Positions 1 through 8,132 of a DNA stretch of 41,005 nucleotides are shown here, in pieces; within the stretch, counting starts at the first letter, position 1; every line of letters begins with the position of its first letter. Below the pieces are notes generated by a model. It made no database searches, was not told the DNA's origin, and saw only the letters and a program-made list of their open reading frames with translations. A program made the position numbers and the translations under genes. The stretch comes from H111-94 sp034436045 (lineage in GTDB: Bacteria > Chloroflexota > Ktedonobacteria > Ktedonobacterales > Ktedonobacteraceae). Where the stretch lies: NCBI GenBank assembly GCA_034436045.1, contig DAOTVZ010000025.1, positions 1-41,005 on the forward strand, in the 5' to 3' direction.

Positions 1-56
1 AGGTCTGTGTGGTGCGCGAAACCCGTTCCGTCGATTATGCCCGCTAACCGTTTGAT

Positions 57-185
57 CCCGTAGGGGCGTGCTTCATCACGCCCTGAGCGCGGCCCGACAG
101 ACGAACGAGCAGGGCGTGATTCATCACGCCCTGGACGCGCCTGAGAGACGAACGAGCAGGGCGTGATGAAGCACGCCCCTACGGG
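57..185. repeat. Triple palindromic repeat cluster (GTAGGGG/CCCTG family)
   Basis: Three copies of a short palindromic element lie upstream of the PHP gene. The outer copies at 57-85 and 157-185 are exact reverse complements over 29 bp. A middle copy at 110-133 carries only the palindromic core. The two spacers of about 24 bp share the string AGACGAACGAG, so part of the unit was duplicated in tandem. The core is itself a near palindrome (GGGCGTG..CACGCCC). Related copies with different cores occur elsewhere in the window. Confidence 0.85.
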
Positions 186-254
186 TTACTCCTCATAATC
201 CCATCTAAAAGAGATGAGCGGGTATGTTGTGAAAGAGAGAAAGAAATAGATTAT

Positions 255-1139
255 ATGTTAAACTATGTCGATCTACACACCCATTCGACGGCTTCGGATG
301 GAGTCTATTCCCCTACAGATTTATTGCGACACGCGAAAGAGGTGGGATTACGGGTGTTGGCGCTCACCGACCACGATAGCACGGAGGGTATTCCCGAAGC
401 TATGCGGGCCGCGCAGAACCTGGGCATTGAATTGATCCCTGGCATCGAGGTCAATACCGACGTGGGTGGGGGCGAGGTGCATATGCTGGGCTATTTTGTG
501 GAATACGAACGGCCTGCCTTTCAGGCCGTACTGAAGACTCTGCGCGATGCCCGTGTACGGCGCGGTCAGCGCATGGTCGAGCTACTCAACGAGCAGGGCG
601 TACATATCGAGTGGGAGCGCGTGCGCGAGATCGCGCAGGGTGCGGTCGGTCGTCCGCATGTGGCGCGGGCGCTGCTGGAAGCGGGCTATGTGCAGAGTAT
701 CGGCGAAGCCTTTGACAAATATATCGGCACGAATTGCCCGGCCTATGTGCCGCGCTACAAGCTCACGCACGAAGACGCGGTGCGCCTGATTGCCAGTGCC
801 AATGGCCTGCCAGTGATCGCGCACCCGATCACGCTGCCGGGCCTGGAAGAACTGCGGCGTTGGCTTCCCGGCCTGTGTGCCGTCGGTCTGGTCGGCCTGG
901 AAACCTACTATGGTCCCTATACTGAGCAGGACGAGCAGGCCCTGCTCGCACTCGCCAACGAGTACCACCTGATTCCAACCGGCGGCACCGACTTTCATGG
1001 CCCCGGCATCCATCCCACCCCCCTCGGCGGTCGCTACGTTCCCTACGAGGCCGTAGAGCGCCTCAAGGCCGAAGCCGAAAAGCGACGTGGCAAAACCCCG
1101 CCTCCCTTTGAGTTACCTGCACCGGAAAAGGAGAAGTAG
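255..1139 (+). CDS. PHP-domain phosphoesterase (RNase AM / TrpH-like)
   Basis: This 294-residue protein is a PHP-family metal-dependent phosphoesterase. The N-terminus has the family metal motif DLHTHSTASDG (His8, His10, Asp15), followed by LTDHDS (His40), IPGIEV (Glu65) and HMLGY (His76). Later come RPHVARAL and the C-terminal GTDFHG. This order matches the stand-alone YciV/RNase AM group, which removes 5' nucleotides from nucleic acid or 3',5'-bisphosphonucleotides. The length fits that group, and there is no polymerase domain that would make it a DnaE or PolX. The ATG at 255 has only a weak purine-rich upstream region. It is transcribed alone and converges on the DUF5131 gene. The family call is firm; the exact substrate is inferred. 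Confidence 0.88.
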   Translation: MLNYVDLHTHSTASDGVYSPTDLLRHAKEVGLRVLALTDHDSTEGIPEAMRAAQNLGIELIPGIEVNTDVGGGEVHMLGYFVEYERPAFQAVLKTLRDARVRRGQRMVELLNEQGVHIEWERVREIAQGAVGRPHVARALLEAGYVQSIGEAFDKYIGTNCPAYVPRYKLTHEDAVRLIASANGLPVIAHPITLPGLEELRRWLPGLCAVGLVGLETYYGPYTEQDEQALLALANEYHLIPTGGTDFHGPGIHPTPLGGRYVPYEAVERLKAEAEKRRGKTPPPFELPAPEKEK

Positions 1140-1165
1140 GGGAAGAAGAACAGAGGCCAATTTCA

Positions 1166-1939
1166 TCAATCCCCGACTGCTTGCAGGATGGGGTATTCGT
1201 CCCAGGTGTGACCTTCTAACAGTCGTCCACCGGCCTTTGGGGTACGTCCACCCCATTGCTTGAAAAAGAAAGGAATGTGCGCATTGAGGCAGCGATCTCG
1301 CAGGTCAATCACCCATTCTTTCTGGATGGGACGCGCCTGCGGGCCACTTTCGCCACCAACAATTACCCAATGAATGCCCTCTAGTTTGAGGGAAGGTAGT
1401 GGGCCGAGCAGCGGTTCACAGGAGAGGAAGCGCACGGCGGCGGGAACTGTTCGTAAAGCGTCGGCTCGTGGTGTCAGTTCATCGCGTTCGATGCTCACGC
1501 CCATCCAGACGTTAGATGGCCACTGCAGCCTGGAACCAAGCCGACGCAGGCGACCGGGACGCTTCGTCAATACCTGGAACGTATGCCAGTGCGCCTGGCG
1601 CATGACCTCGAAGACCTGAAAAATATACTCATCAGGTATCTGACTGTGAAAGAGATCGGACATCGAATCAACGAAGATCATGCGTGGGCGTTTCTCGCGC
1701 AATGGGGCATCAAGCCGTTCTGGTAACAACTGCACCGTAGAGAATGGTTGAGCATATTGGCGCGGCATCACCGTTTTCTGCTCAGCATTCCAATATCCGT
1801 TGTAACGCTGGTAGATAGCATGTCGCTGGTCATGCAACAGAAAGGCGTAGCAGTGATCGCACCCCGCCGTGGCGCGGGTACAGCCTATCGTGGGGTTCCA
1901 GGTCATATTTGTCCACTCGATTGCTGATTTGCCACTCAT
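1166..1939 (-). CDS. DUF5131 / phage Gp37-Gp68 family three-Cys protein
   Basis: The predicted 257-residue protein begins MSGKSAIEWT and then shows WNPTIGC with cysteines at 20, 27 and 30 (Cx6Cx2C). This is the hallmark of the Gp37/Gp68 (DUF5131, PF07505) family, whose cysteine triad resembles that of radical-SAM proteins. Other conserved-looking parts are FVDSMSDLFH, VLTKRP, WMGVSIE, SCEPLLGP and WVIVGGESG. The reading frame is open further upstream, but those residues look non-coding. The ATG at 1939 has a GGAAAGAG ribosome site about 7 nt upstream, so I chose it. In other genomes the family often sits beside a three-Cys-motif partner (TcmP). No such partner is seen here. The biochemical function is unknown; an iron-sulfur or SAM role is inference only. 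Confidence 0.87.
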   Translation of the reverse strand: MSGKSAIEWTNMTWNPTIGCTRATAGCDHCYAFLLHDQRHAIYQRYNGYWNAEQKTVMPRQYAQPFSTVQLLPERLDAPLREKRPRMIFVDSMSDLFHSQIPDEYIFQVFEVMRQAHWHTFQVLTKRPGRLRRLGSRLQWPSNVWMGVSIERDELTPRADALRTVPAAVRFLSCEPLLGPLPSLKLEGIHWVIVGGESGPQARPIQKEWVIDLRDRCLNAHIPFFFKQWGGRTPKAGGRLLEGHTWDEYPILQAVGD

Positions 1940-2098
1940 TTGTTTGCTCTTTCCGGTTTTCAGATAATTGCTTACATAAAAATAGAACACAAATTCCAAT
2001 AGATAGCATACCCGAAGATAATGCAAAAGTCGAGAGGTATGCCTTCCAATTTGCGGTTGCACTTCTATGGGAGAAAAACGAACGATGAGAGGGGATAG

Positions 2099-2281
2099 AT
2101 GCAAAACTGGCCTGAATGGATTAGCCTCCCCAAAAAGACAGGCTTCTTTGGCAAGGTAATCTTTACCAACGGCATGGTCGTCGATGGGAATCAGATCACG
2201 CTCTATTATGGGGCATCGGACGAAGTAGTGTGCGGTGCCACCGTAGCGATTAACGAGATTCTGCGCTCACTGGCCTCTTAG
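2099..2281 (+). pseudogene. C-terminal remnant of a GH130 beta-mannoside phosphorylase/hydrolase
   Basis: The short frame encodes GFFGKVIFTNGMVVDG, then ITLYYGASDEVVCGAT and NEILRSL. This strongly resembles the last 50 or so residues of glycoside hydrolase family 130 enzymes (typically over 300 residues). A stop codon (TAG) lies directly before the ATG at 2099, and no upstream GH130 sequence is visible in any frame. The fragment is probably the surviving 3' end of a deleted gene. The neighbouring DUF5131 gene starts 160 bp away on the other strand. A translated microprotein is possible but less likely. Confidence 0.7.
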
Positions 2282-2316
2282 GGGCGCGATGATCGATTTA
2301 AAAAAAACGTAATTCC

Positions 2317-2478
2317 GTAGGGATATGAGTTATCCTGTCCACCAGACGATTTATCGCCTGATACTGTACAACCGTCTTTCCCCATATGAAAGTGAGGGAT
2401 GAAATGTGAAGGGGGATGGATGATGATATATTTGTAGGCGATAAATTGCCTGATGGACAGGATAACTCATGTCTCTAC
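2317..2478. repeat. Long imperfect inverted repeat downstream of biotin carboxylase
   Basis: The left arm (2317-2359) and right arm (2436-2478) are reverse complements over 43 bp with five mismatches. The shared core is ATGAGTTATCCTGTCCA. The spacer is about 76 bp. The arms begin GTAGRGA and end near CGCCT, loosely like the shorter GTAGGGG..CCCTG repeats. The structure begins about 21 bp past the stop of the minus-strand biotin carboxylase gene, so it could protect or end that transcript. It also resembles a miniature inverted-repeat element. Confidence 0.8.
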
Positions 2479-2498
2479 AGATTTTGTTTATCCTACAT

Positions 2499-4070
2499 TT
2501 ATAACGAGCGACGCAGTAGTTCGCGGCGAGAGGCGTCGCGCCAGCGATTGACTTCGCCCACACCATCGCTGAGAGGTTGACGGCGCTGCTGCTCTTGCAT
2601 GACCTGCTCGTGCATCAGCAAGCTACCGACGAGAGCGGCTACCTGCTCCTCGCTAAGTTCTCTCCCGGTCGGTTCGGTGAAAAGGGGAACGTTCTTCGGG
2701 CGCGTGTCCCATTCCTCGGTGATGAAGTCGGTGGAGAAATCGCCCGCGATGTAGCGTGGATGCTCCATGAGCCAGCGTGCAAAGGGGAGCGTAGTGCGTA
2801 CACCCAGAATCTGATACTCGCGCAAGGCGCGGCGCATGCGCGCGATGGCCTGCAGGCGATCCCGCCCCCAGACGATCAGTTTAGAGAGCAACGGATCGTA
2901 GTAGAGCGGCACCTGCAAACCAGCGTAGAGGCTGCTTTCCACGCGCACGCCGGGGCCGGACGGCTCTTGCAGCGCCAGGACAGTACCGGTGGCGGGCAGG
3001 AAACGGTTCTCCGGGTCCTCAGCGGAGATGCGGCACTCGATGGCCACACCCCGAAATTCAATCTCTTCCTGTGTGAAGGAGAGCGGCAGACCGGCGGCGA
3101 CACGAAGCTGCTCTTGCACTAGATCGATGCCCGTGACCCATTCCGTGACGGGATGCTCGACCTGGATGCGCGCGTTGACCTCCAGAAAGTAGAAGTTGCG
3201 GTCGGGGGCGAGCAGGAACTCGGCGGTACCAGCGTTAACATAGTTGATGGAGCGCACCAGATTGACAACCGCGCTCGTCATACGCTGACGTAGTTCTGCG
3301 TCCACGACGGGCGAAGGTGACTCCTCGATAAGTTTCTGGTGGCGGCGCTGAATGCTGCACTCGCGCTCGCCCAGGTGGACAACGTTGCCATGCGCATCGG
3401 CGATAAACTGCACCTCGATATGGCGCGCAGGCGTGATGGCCTTTTCGATATAGACGCGACCATCACCGAAGGCGCTACGTGCCTCGCTACGTGCAGTTCG
3501 CAGTGAGGATAGCAGCTCTTTGGGGTCGCGCACAAAGCGGATACCTTTGCCGCCACCGCCCGCCGCCGCCTTGAGCAACACTGGATAGCCAATCTTTGCC
3601 GCCAGTTCTTCGGCCAGCGTATCGTCCTCCACGTCGCTCATGGCCCCTGGTACGATAGGTACACCGGCTGCTTGCGCAGTTCGACGGGCCGCCGTCTTCT
3701 CGCCCATCGCAGCCTGCGCCTCCGGTGGGGGGCCGACAAAAATCAGGCCAGCCTCTTGACAAGCCTCCACAAATGTTGCATTCTCTGAAAGAAATCCATA
3801 GCCTGGATGAACCGCCTGCGCACCTGAGCGGCGGGCGACATCAATCAGCGTGGGAATATGTAAATAGCTCTTTGCCGCTACGGCGGGGCCGATATGATAT
3901 GCCTCGTCGGCCATACGTACGTGCAGCGCGTCGCGGTCTGCATCGCTATAGACCGCGACGGTCCGTAACCCTAATTCCTGGCATGCGCGGATCACGCGCA
4001 AGGCAATTTCACCCCGGTTGGCGATCAGGACTTTCTGAAACGGCCACTCAGTCACGGGGAAGCTGTTCAT
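2499..4070 (-). CDS. accC: Acetyl/propionyl-CoA carboxylase, biotin carboxylase subunit
   Basis: This 523-residue enzyme carboxylates the biotin of a carrier protein using ATP and bicarbonate, for malonyl-CoA or methylmalonyl-CoA formation. It has the biotin carboxylase N-terminal domain (KVLIANRGEIALRVIRAC, HPGYGFLSEN). The ATP-grasp domain carries the glycine-rich loop AAAGGGGKGIRFV near residue 170, then GERECSIQRRHQK and FLEVNARIQVEHPVTE. The C-terminal domain contains GVAIECRISAEDP. No biotinylated AMKM segment is present at the C-terminus, so this is a stand-alone subunit. Carrier and carboxyltransferase genes are not in the window. The ATG at 4070 has AAAGGAG six bases upstream; a GTG 18 bp earlier is less likely. 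It could equally serve a propionyl- or geranyl-type carboxylase. Confidence 0.92.
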   Translation of the reverse strand: MNSFPVTEWPFQKVLIANRGEIALRVIRACQELGLRTVAVYSDADRDALHVRMADEAYHIGPAVAAKSYLHIPTLIDVARRSGAQAVHPGYGFLSENATFVEACQEAGLIFVGPPPEAQAAMGEKTAARRTAQAAGVPIVPGAMSDVEDDTLAEELAAKIGYPVLLKAAAGGGGKGIRFVRDPKELLSSLRTARSEARSAFGDGRVYIEKAITPARHIEVQFIADAHGNVVHLGERECSIQRRHQKLIEESPSPVVDAELRQRMTSAVVNLVRSINYVNAGTAEFLLAPDRNFYFLEVNARIQVEHPVTEWVTGIDLVQEQLRVAAGLPLSFTQEEIEFRGVAIECRISAEDPENRFLPATGTVLALQEPSGPGVRVESSLYAGLQVPLYYDPLLSKLIVWGRDRLQAIARMRRALREYQILGVRTTLPFARWLMEHPRYIAGDFSTDFITEEWDTRPKNVPLFTEPTGRELSEEQVAALVGSLLMHEQVMQEQQRRQPLSDGVGEVNRWRDASRRELLRRSL

Positions 4071-4115
4071 ACCGTTCTCCTTTGACACAATAGAGGTTGC
4101 GCTTGTGTTCTTAAA

Positions 4116-4124
4116 AGTATAGCA
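4116..4124 (-). promoter_or_regulatory. Extended -10 promoter for biotin carboxylase
   Basis: On the minus strand this reads TGC-TATACT, a TGn-extended -10 element about 45 bp before the accC start codon. No good -35 box is seen. Confidence 0.45.
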
Positions 4125-4129
4125 CGTCT

Positions 4130-4209
4130 CAGGGCAGCCGCGAGAGGCACCTCTGCAACGAATGATACGGTATTATAGCATTGTAGGGGGCATCTCTCGC
4201 GGCTACCTG
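4130..4209. repeat. Inverted repeat pair of the GTAGGGG/CCCTG family, variant core
   Basis: The arm at 4130-4156 (CAGGGC..CTCTGC) and the arm at 4183-4209 (GTAGGGGGC..ACCTG) are imperfect inverted copies. They share the exact core AGCCGCGAGAG/CTCTCGCGGCT. Short GCACG/CGTGC extensions lie outside. The ends match the repeats at 57-185, but the interior sequence is entirely different. Confidence 0.65.
4172..4180 (-). promoter_or_regulatory. Second extended -10 promoter, in the loop of the inverted repeat
   Basis: Minus-strand TGC-TATAAT lies between the two repeat arms. A transcript starting here would carry one repeat arm in the 5' leader of accC. Confidence 0.4.
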
Positions 4210-4224
4210 CGTGCTCATCCTGCT

Positions 4225-4238
4225 TATTACCATTTGGT
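4225..4238. promoter_or_regulatory. Palindrome TTACCA-TT-TGGTAA, possible operator
   Basis: This is a perfect 6+6 bp inverted repeat with a 2-bp centre, in the divergent region between accC and the chemoreceptor gene. It could be a repressor site for either gene. No regulator gene is adjacent. Confidence 0.35.
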
Positions 4239-4417
4239 AAAATAAAAAAAGCATAGGAAATTCAGGCCATTATGGGCAGATGACTATCTATTTTACGGCA
4301 ATATAAGGTACACTCTAGCGTGAGTGTTCAGTTGTGTTTGGGTGTGCCCCGCGTTAGATTGACGGGCATTGCTATACATCGAGCTTGTTGTTCATTATTT
4401 GAGAGGGGCCGAAGTTC

Positions 4418-6730
4418 ATGTTGTCGTTTATATCGAGAATCCCTATTTTTCGGCGTCTATTCTACGCCTTCTTACTGGCCGCGCTCGTCCCAGGCATCAT
4501 TATCGTCATTCTGGGCAGCACCTTTATTAATATTCTCAACGCGCATAGCGTTGCAGAGCAGGAAAGTAATCAAGCGCTTATTTTCACCGAACAAAGTGCG
4601 CCTGATTTACAGGCTACCTATAATACCCTGCTAGATGCGGCAGATTTCTTATCTGCCAACATGGTACCAAATGCCGGAAATGGCTCACAAACGGTGCTTG
4701 GTAATCTTCAAGATTATACAAACCTGTTTGACCTCTCAGTGCAGACGTTTCAGGAAGAGTACGCGCTTACAACACCCAATATGAGTGGTGTGCAGCAGGC
4801 AGTGATGAGCAATGATCCTAACTCGCCGCTACCCGCGCAGCAGCAGCAAATCGTGAACAGGCTGCTGAAAGACTGGCCTGCATATAAGCAACAACTGGTG
4901 AAAGTGCAGGCCAATATTCAAAACGGCATAGCTTTCGATCCTACTCATGGCCCTCTCTATCTCGCCTTTGTCACTGTGTCCGACGACTGGCAACAATTGA
5001 TTGAGAACACGCAAGCGATCAGCCAACAGATCGTGCAAACGGGGCCTGCTATCATCAACCCCGTCATCCTGGCAATTGTCATTGCTCTGCTCATTACGGT
5101 GGCGCTGGTGGTTATAATTGGTGCTGTTATCAATCAGACCATTACCAGCCCGTTGCGCGAGCTGGCCAGCCTGACGCGCCGCATCGGGCGGGGCGAGACG
5201 GCGGCGCGCGCCAGGCCGCGTGGTCATGATGAGATCACGATGGTGGCTAACTCGATGAATAACATGCTGGATAATATCGTCCGTCTTATTCAAGAGGTGC
5301 AATCGCAGCGTGACAACCTGCAAGCTCAGGTGGAAAAACTGGTCAGTGAGGTGAGCGGCGTTGGTGAAGGTGATCTGCGCATCCAGGCCGAAGTGACGGC
5401 TGACGCCCTGGGTGTGCTGGCAGACTCCTTCAACTACATGGTGGAGGAACTGGGCAGCCTGGTGGTGCGTGTGAAAGGGGTGGCCAGTGAAGTTGAGCAT
5501 TCGACGGAAGCTATTCTGGATCGTATGAATCAACTGGTGGAGAGTGGTGATATGGAGATACGCCAGATTGAGGAAGCGGCCCAGGAGGTCGAGCGCATGG
5601 CCGCGTCGAGCCGTCAGGTTGCGGAACGCACCCAGGCCCTTTATGATGTCGCGCGCGAAGCCCGCCGCAGCGCCCAGGTTGGTCGCCTGGCGGTGCAGCA
5701 AGCTATTAGTGGGATGAGCCGGATTGACGAAAACGTCAAACTAACAGCTACCCGCGTCCAGAGCCTCAATGAGAGATCGCGTGAAATTGAAGAGATCGTC
5801 AACGTGATTAGCACCATTGCTCATCAGACGAACCGACTGGCACTGGACGCTGCCATTCAGGCTGCGATGGCCGGAGAGAATGGTAAAGGCTTCGGAGCCG
5901 TCGCCGCCGACATTCGCCGTCTGGCAGAGCGCGCAAAGGAGCAGACCAGTAGTATTACCCAGATCGTTCGCAATGTCCGCGAAGAGATACAGGCGGTGGG
6001 TATCGCTATGCAGGATACCGAGCGAGAAACCGCCAGTGGTACAGACCTTGCGAAAGAAGTGAGTGTGTCGCTGGAGTCGCTGTTCTCAGCCGTTGAAAGT
6101 CAGGCCAGAGCCATTGAAACCATTAATACGCTGGCGACACAACAGTTACAATCGTCCAGCGCGGTTGTACAGGTGATGCATAGCGTGTCCGAGGCAACGA
6201 GCCAGGCTGGCAGCAGCACCCGTGAAGCCTCGCAGAACATGGAGCGTCTCGCCCGTCTGGTTGAACAACTGCGCGCCTCGGTGGAAGCATTCAAACTGCG
6301 CGAAGATCAGAACTACTATTCGCTCAATCCAAATAGTGTCAATGTCTCCCTGGAGGCCGAGCCTGAGAGTCCAATGAGTACCAGTGGCATTTTCCGCACT
6401 ATCAGCGCCAGCGTGCAACATTCCACTTCAGGCCCGCTGGTGCAAGGAGCGTTGCCCGCGCCGCGCTCAGATAGCTTTATGCCCTACATGCCCATATCTC
6501 CTGCTTCACCCATGACATCGGCCCCTTATGGCAATCAACAAAATAATGGTACCTATGGCTGGAATGGGAATGGCAATAATGGCGCTTACGCTGGCCCCGG
6601 CTTTGCTGATAGCGCTTATAGCACTAATAACTGGGGCAATATGCCACTGTCGCCCGACCAGTCCTGGTTTGGCGAGCAATACAACAACGGTAACGAGAAT
6701 GGCAACGGTAACGGAGGCTGGCAGCGCTAG
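4418..6730 (+). CDS. Methyl-accepting chemotaxis-type receptor, PilJ-like
   Basis: This 770-residue membrane receptor has transmembrane helices near residues 14-38 and 211-238 enclosing an alpha-helical sensor region. Two HAMP-like units follow (about 239-292 and 310-365, the second with GVGEGDLRI and LADSFNYMVEEL). A long coiled-coil signalling domain comes next. The hairpin tip reads ISTIAHQTNRLALDAAIQAA then GFGAVAADIRRLAE. This is close to the usual MCP tip but has Asp and Met at positions normally Asn and Arg. The double HAMP and tip resemble cyanobacterial PilJ, so signalling may go to type IV pili or development rather than flagella. Residues after about 640 form a Ser/Pro then Asn/Gly-rich tail. 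No CheA or CheW gene is adjacent. The ligand is unknown. Confidence 0.88.
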   Translation: MLSFISRIPIFRRLFYAFLLAALVPGIIIVILGSTFINILNAHSVAEQESNQALIFTEQSAPDLQATYNTLLDAADFLSANMVPNAGNGSQTVLGNLQDYTNLFDLSVQTFQEEYALTTPNMSGVQQAVMSNDPNSPLPAQQQQIVNRLLKDWPAYKQQLVKVQANIQNGIAFDPTHGPLYLAFVTVSDDWQQLIENTQAISQQIVQTGPAIINPVILAIVIALLITVALVVIIGAVINQTITSPLRELASLTRRIGRGETAARARPRGHDEITMVANSMNNMLDNIVRLIQEVQSQRDNLQAQVEKLVSEVSGVGEGDLRIQAEVTADALGVLADSFNYMVEELGSLVVRVKGVASEVEHSTEAILDRMNQLVESGDMEIRQIEEAAQEVERMAASSRQVAERTQALYDVAREARRSAQVGRLAVQQAISGMSRIDENVKLTATRVQSLNERSREIEEIVNVISTIAHQTNRLALDAAIQAAMAGENGKGFGAVAADIRRLAERAKEQTSSITQIVRNVREEIQAVGIAMQDTERETASGTDLAKEVSVSLESLFSAVESQARAIETINTLATQQLQSSSAVVQVMHSVSEATSQAGSSTREASQNMERLARLVEQLRASVEAFKLREDQNYYSLNPNSVNVSLEAEPESPMSTSGIFRTISASVQHSTSGPLVQGALPAPRSDSFMPYMPISPASPMTSAPYGNQQNNGTYGWNGNGNNGAYAGPGFADSAYSTNNWGNMPLSPDQSWFGEQYNNGNENGNGNGGWQR

Positions 6731-6750
6731 CGATTAGCGTTGTCATCCTC

Positions 6751-6805
6751 AAAGCGAGCGGCGCAGCCGGTATCCTGGCAGGATGCCGACTGCGCCGCTC
6801 GCTTT
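6751..6805. terminator. Strong bidirectional terminator between convergent genes
   Basis: A perfect 16-bp stem (6751-6766 with 6790-6805) encloses an inner near-perfect stem of about 10 bp. A-rich and T-rich flanks allow termination of both the receptor gene (+) and the GH3 gene (-). Confidence 0.88.
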
Positions 6806-6821
6806 CTTCTTGATGAACATC

Positions 6822-8099
6822 TCAAACTTCGCCGGGTGGTACGGCAGGCATCAGGTGATATTCCATTTTGAGAGCGATGATGCGCGTAGCGGCCTCATCG
6901 ATGCGTGCTTTGGGGAGCGTGCCATCCAGCACTGCGGCTTTGATGCCATCAACCATAGCAATCATTTGATCTGCGCCAGTAGGGCCGAGCAGCATGTCAT
7001 CACCAGCCTTGAGGGCCAGCACCGCTGCTTCTGGCATGCTCCACGTCTGCGCGATGCCTTGCATGTAGAGCGCATCGGTCAGCACGACACCGTCGTAGCC
7101 GAACTGTTTGCGCAGAATGTCGGTCATGAAGATGGGCGAGAGTTCGGCGGGCATGGTAGGGTCAATAGCAGGCATTAATACGTCGGTGGGCATAATCATG
7201 CCTGGATTTTCCTGTGCGTCGGGCGATTGAATAAAGTGCTTAAAGGTAGCTAGCTCGACCGAATAAAGCTGATCTTTCGTGCGGTTGACGACCGGCAAGC
7301 CAAAATGAGCATCGATGCTGGCATCACCCAGGCCAGGATAATGCTTGATGCAGCCGATCACGCCATCGCTTTGTAGCGCTTTGAGATATGGCCCCGCGTA
7401 TTGAATCACCGAGCTAACAGTATAGCCAAAAGTGCGCGTCACCTGGTCGGGTGCGTTGGGAATGAGCGCTACATCTACGTCGGGGGCCAGGTTGACGTTG
7501 ATGCCCAGCGCCTTCAGGTAGTGCGCAACCAGATGCCCCTGTTGAGCCGCCATGTTGGGGTTGCCGCTCTCGTAAATGGAGAGCGCAGAGGGCACCGGCG
7601 GATAGATACTGAGCAGGCGCTGCACGATGCCCCCCTCTTCGTCGGTAGAGATCAACAGTGGGATTTTGGCGTTTTGTTGCATCAGTGCGATATCGTGTTT
7701 AGTTTGCGCGAAGCTCTGCAGCTGGAAGGCATACATGATCACGCCGCCCGCGTGCAGTTGGGTAATCATCTCGTTCAGATCGGGTGAATAGTAGGTATCG
7801 TTATATTCCACCATGATAAGCTGGCCCACCTCTTCATCCAGTGACATGCGGGCGACGTAGAGGCTCGCCAGTTGTTTGTCCTTCATATACCCCGACAGGT
7901 GCCGCAGGTCGTCGATCTGTTGCGCGTTGAGTGGAAGCTGAATAAAAGGGCCGCTATCGGCTAAGGCCATCGTCGTAGCACTGGTACCGCTTAGCAGACG
8001 TTCTCCCAACAGGCTGGCGGTGATAATAAGCAAAAGAATGAGCAGCAACATGATCATCAGGAAGATGCGCCTGTGACGCTGTACCATGGTCGCTTTCAT
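6822..8099 (-). CDS. Glycoside hydrolase family 3 protein (NagZ-like beta-N-acetylhexosaminidase)
   Basis: This 425-residue protein has an N-terminal membrane anchor or signal sequence (about residues 11-33). A GH3 N-terminal barrel follows. Recognisable motifs are PLLISTDEEGGIVQRL, IKHYPGLGDASIDAHFGLP (the KH and Asp-x-His pair near 252-265) and GVVLTDALYMQGI, with the likely nucleophile Asp342. NagZ-type enzymes remove N-acetylglucosamine from peptidoglycan fragments. The family usually reads KHFPGHGDT, so the Leu and Ala-Ser here are modest deviations. The anchor suggests action outside the cytoplasm. The ATG at 8099 has AGGAG 8 bp upstream and is preferred over one 30 bp earlier. It lies 33 bp after the alcohol dehydrogenase gene, probably in one operon. 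Confidence 0.87.
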   Translation of the reverse strand: MKATMVQRHRRIFLMIMLLLILLLIITASLLGERLLSGTSATTMALADSGPFIQLPLNAQQIDDLRHLSGYMKDKQLASLYVARMSLDEEVGQLIMVEYNDTYYSPDLNEMITQLHAGGVIMYAFQLQSFAQTKHDIALMQQNAKIPLLISTDEEGGIVQRLLSIYPPVPSALSIYESGNPNMAAQQGHLVAHYLKALGINVNLAPDVDVALIPNAPDQVTRTFGYTVSSVIQYAGPYLKALQSDGVIGCIKHYPGLGDASIDAHFGLPVVNRTKDQLYSVELATFKHFIQSPDAQENPGMIMPTDVLMPAIDPTMPAELSPIFMTDILRKQFGYDGVVLTDALYMQGIAQTWSMPEAAVLALKAGDDMLLGPTGADQMIAMVDGIKAAVLDGTLPKARIDEAATRIIALKMEYHLMPAVPPGEV

Positions 8100-8132
8100 A
8101 GCTAGAACTCCTAATTTCCGCAGGGACATATA

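Noticed and set aside
57..185. CRISPR-like array (three similar units with short spacers)
   Set aside because: Outer units are in inverted orientation, the spacers share sequence, and no cas genes are present. It fits a palindromic repeat cluster.
582..1013. Minus-strand 143-residue open frame inside the PHP gene
   Set aside because: It is antisense to a well-conserved gene, has no recognisable domain and no ribosome site.
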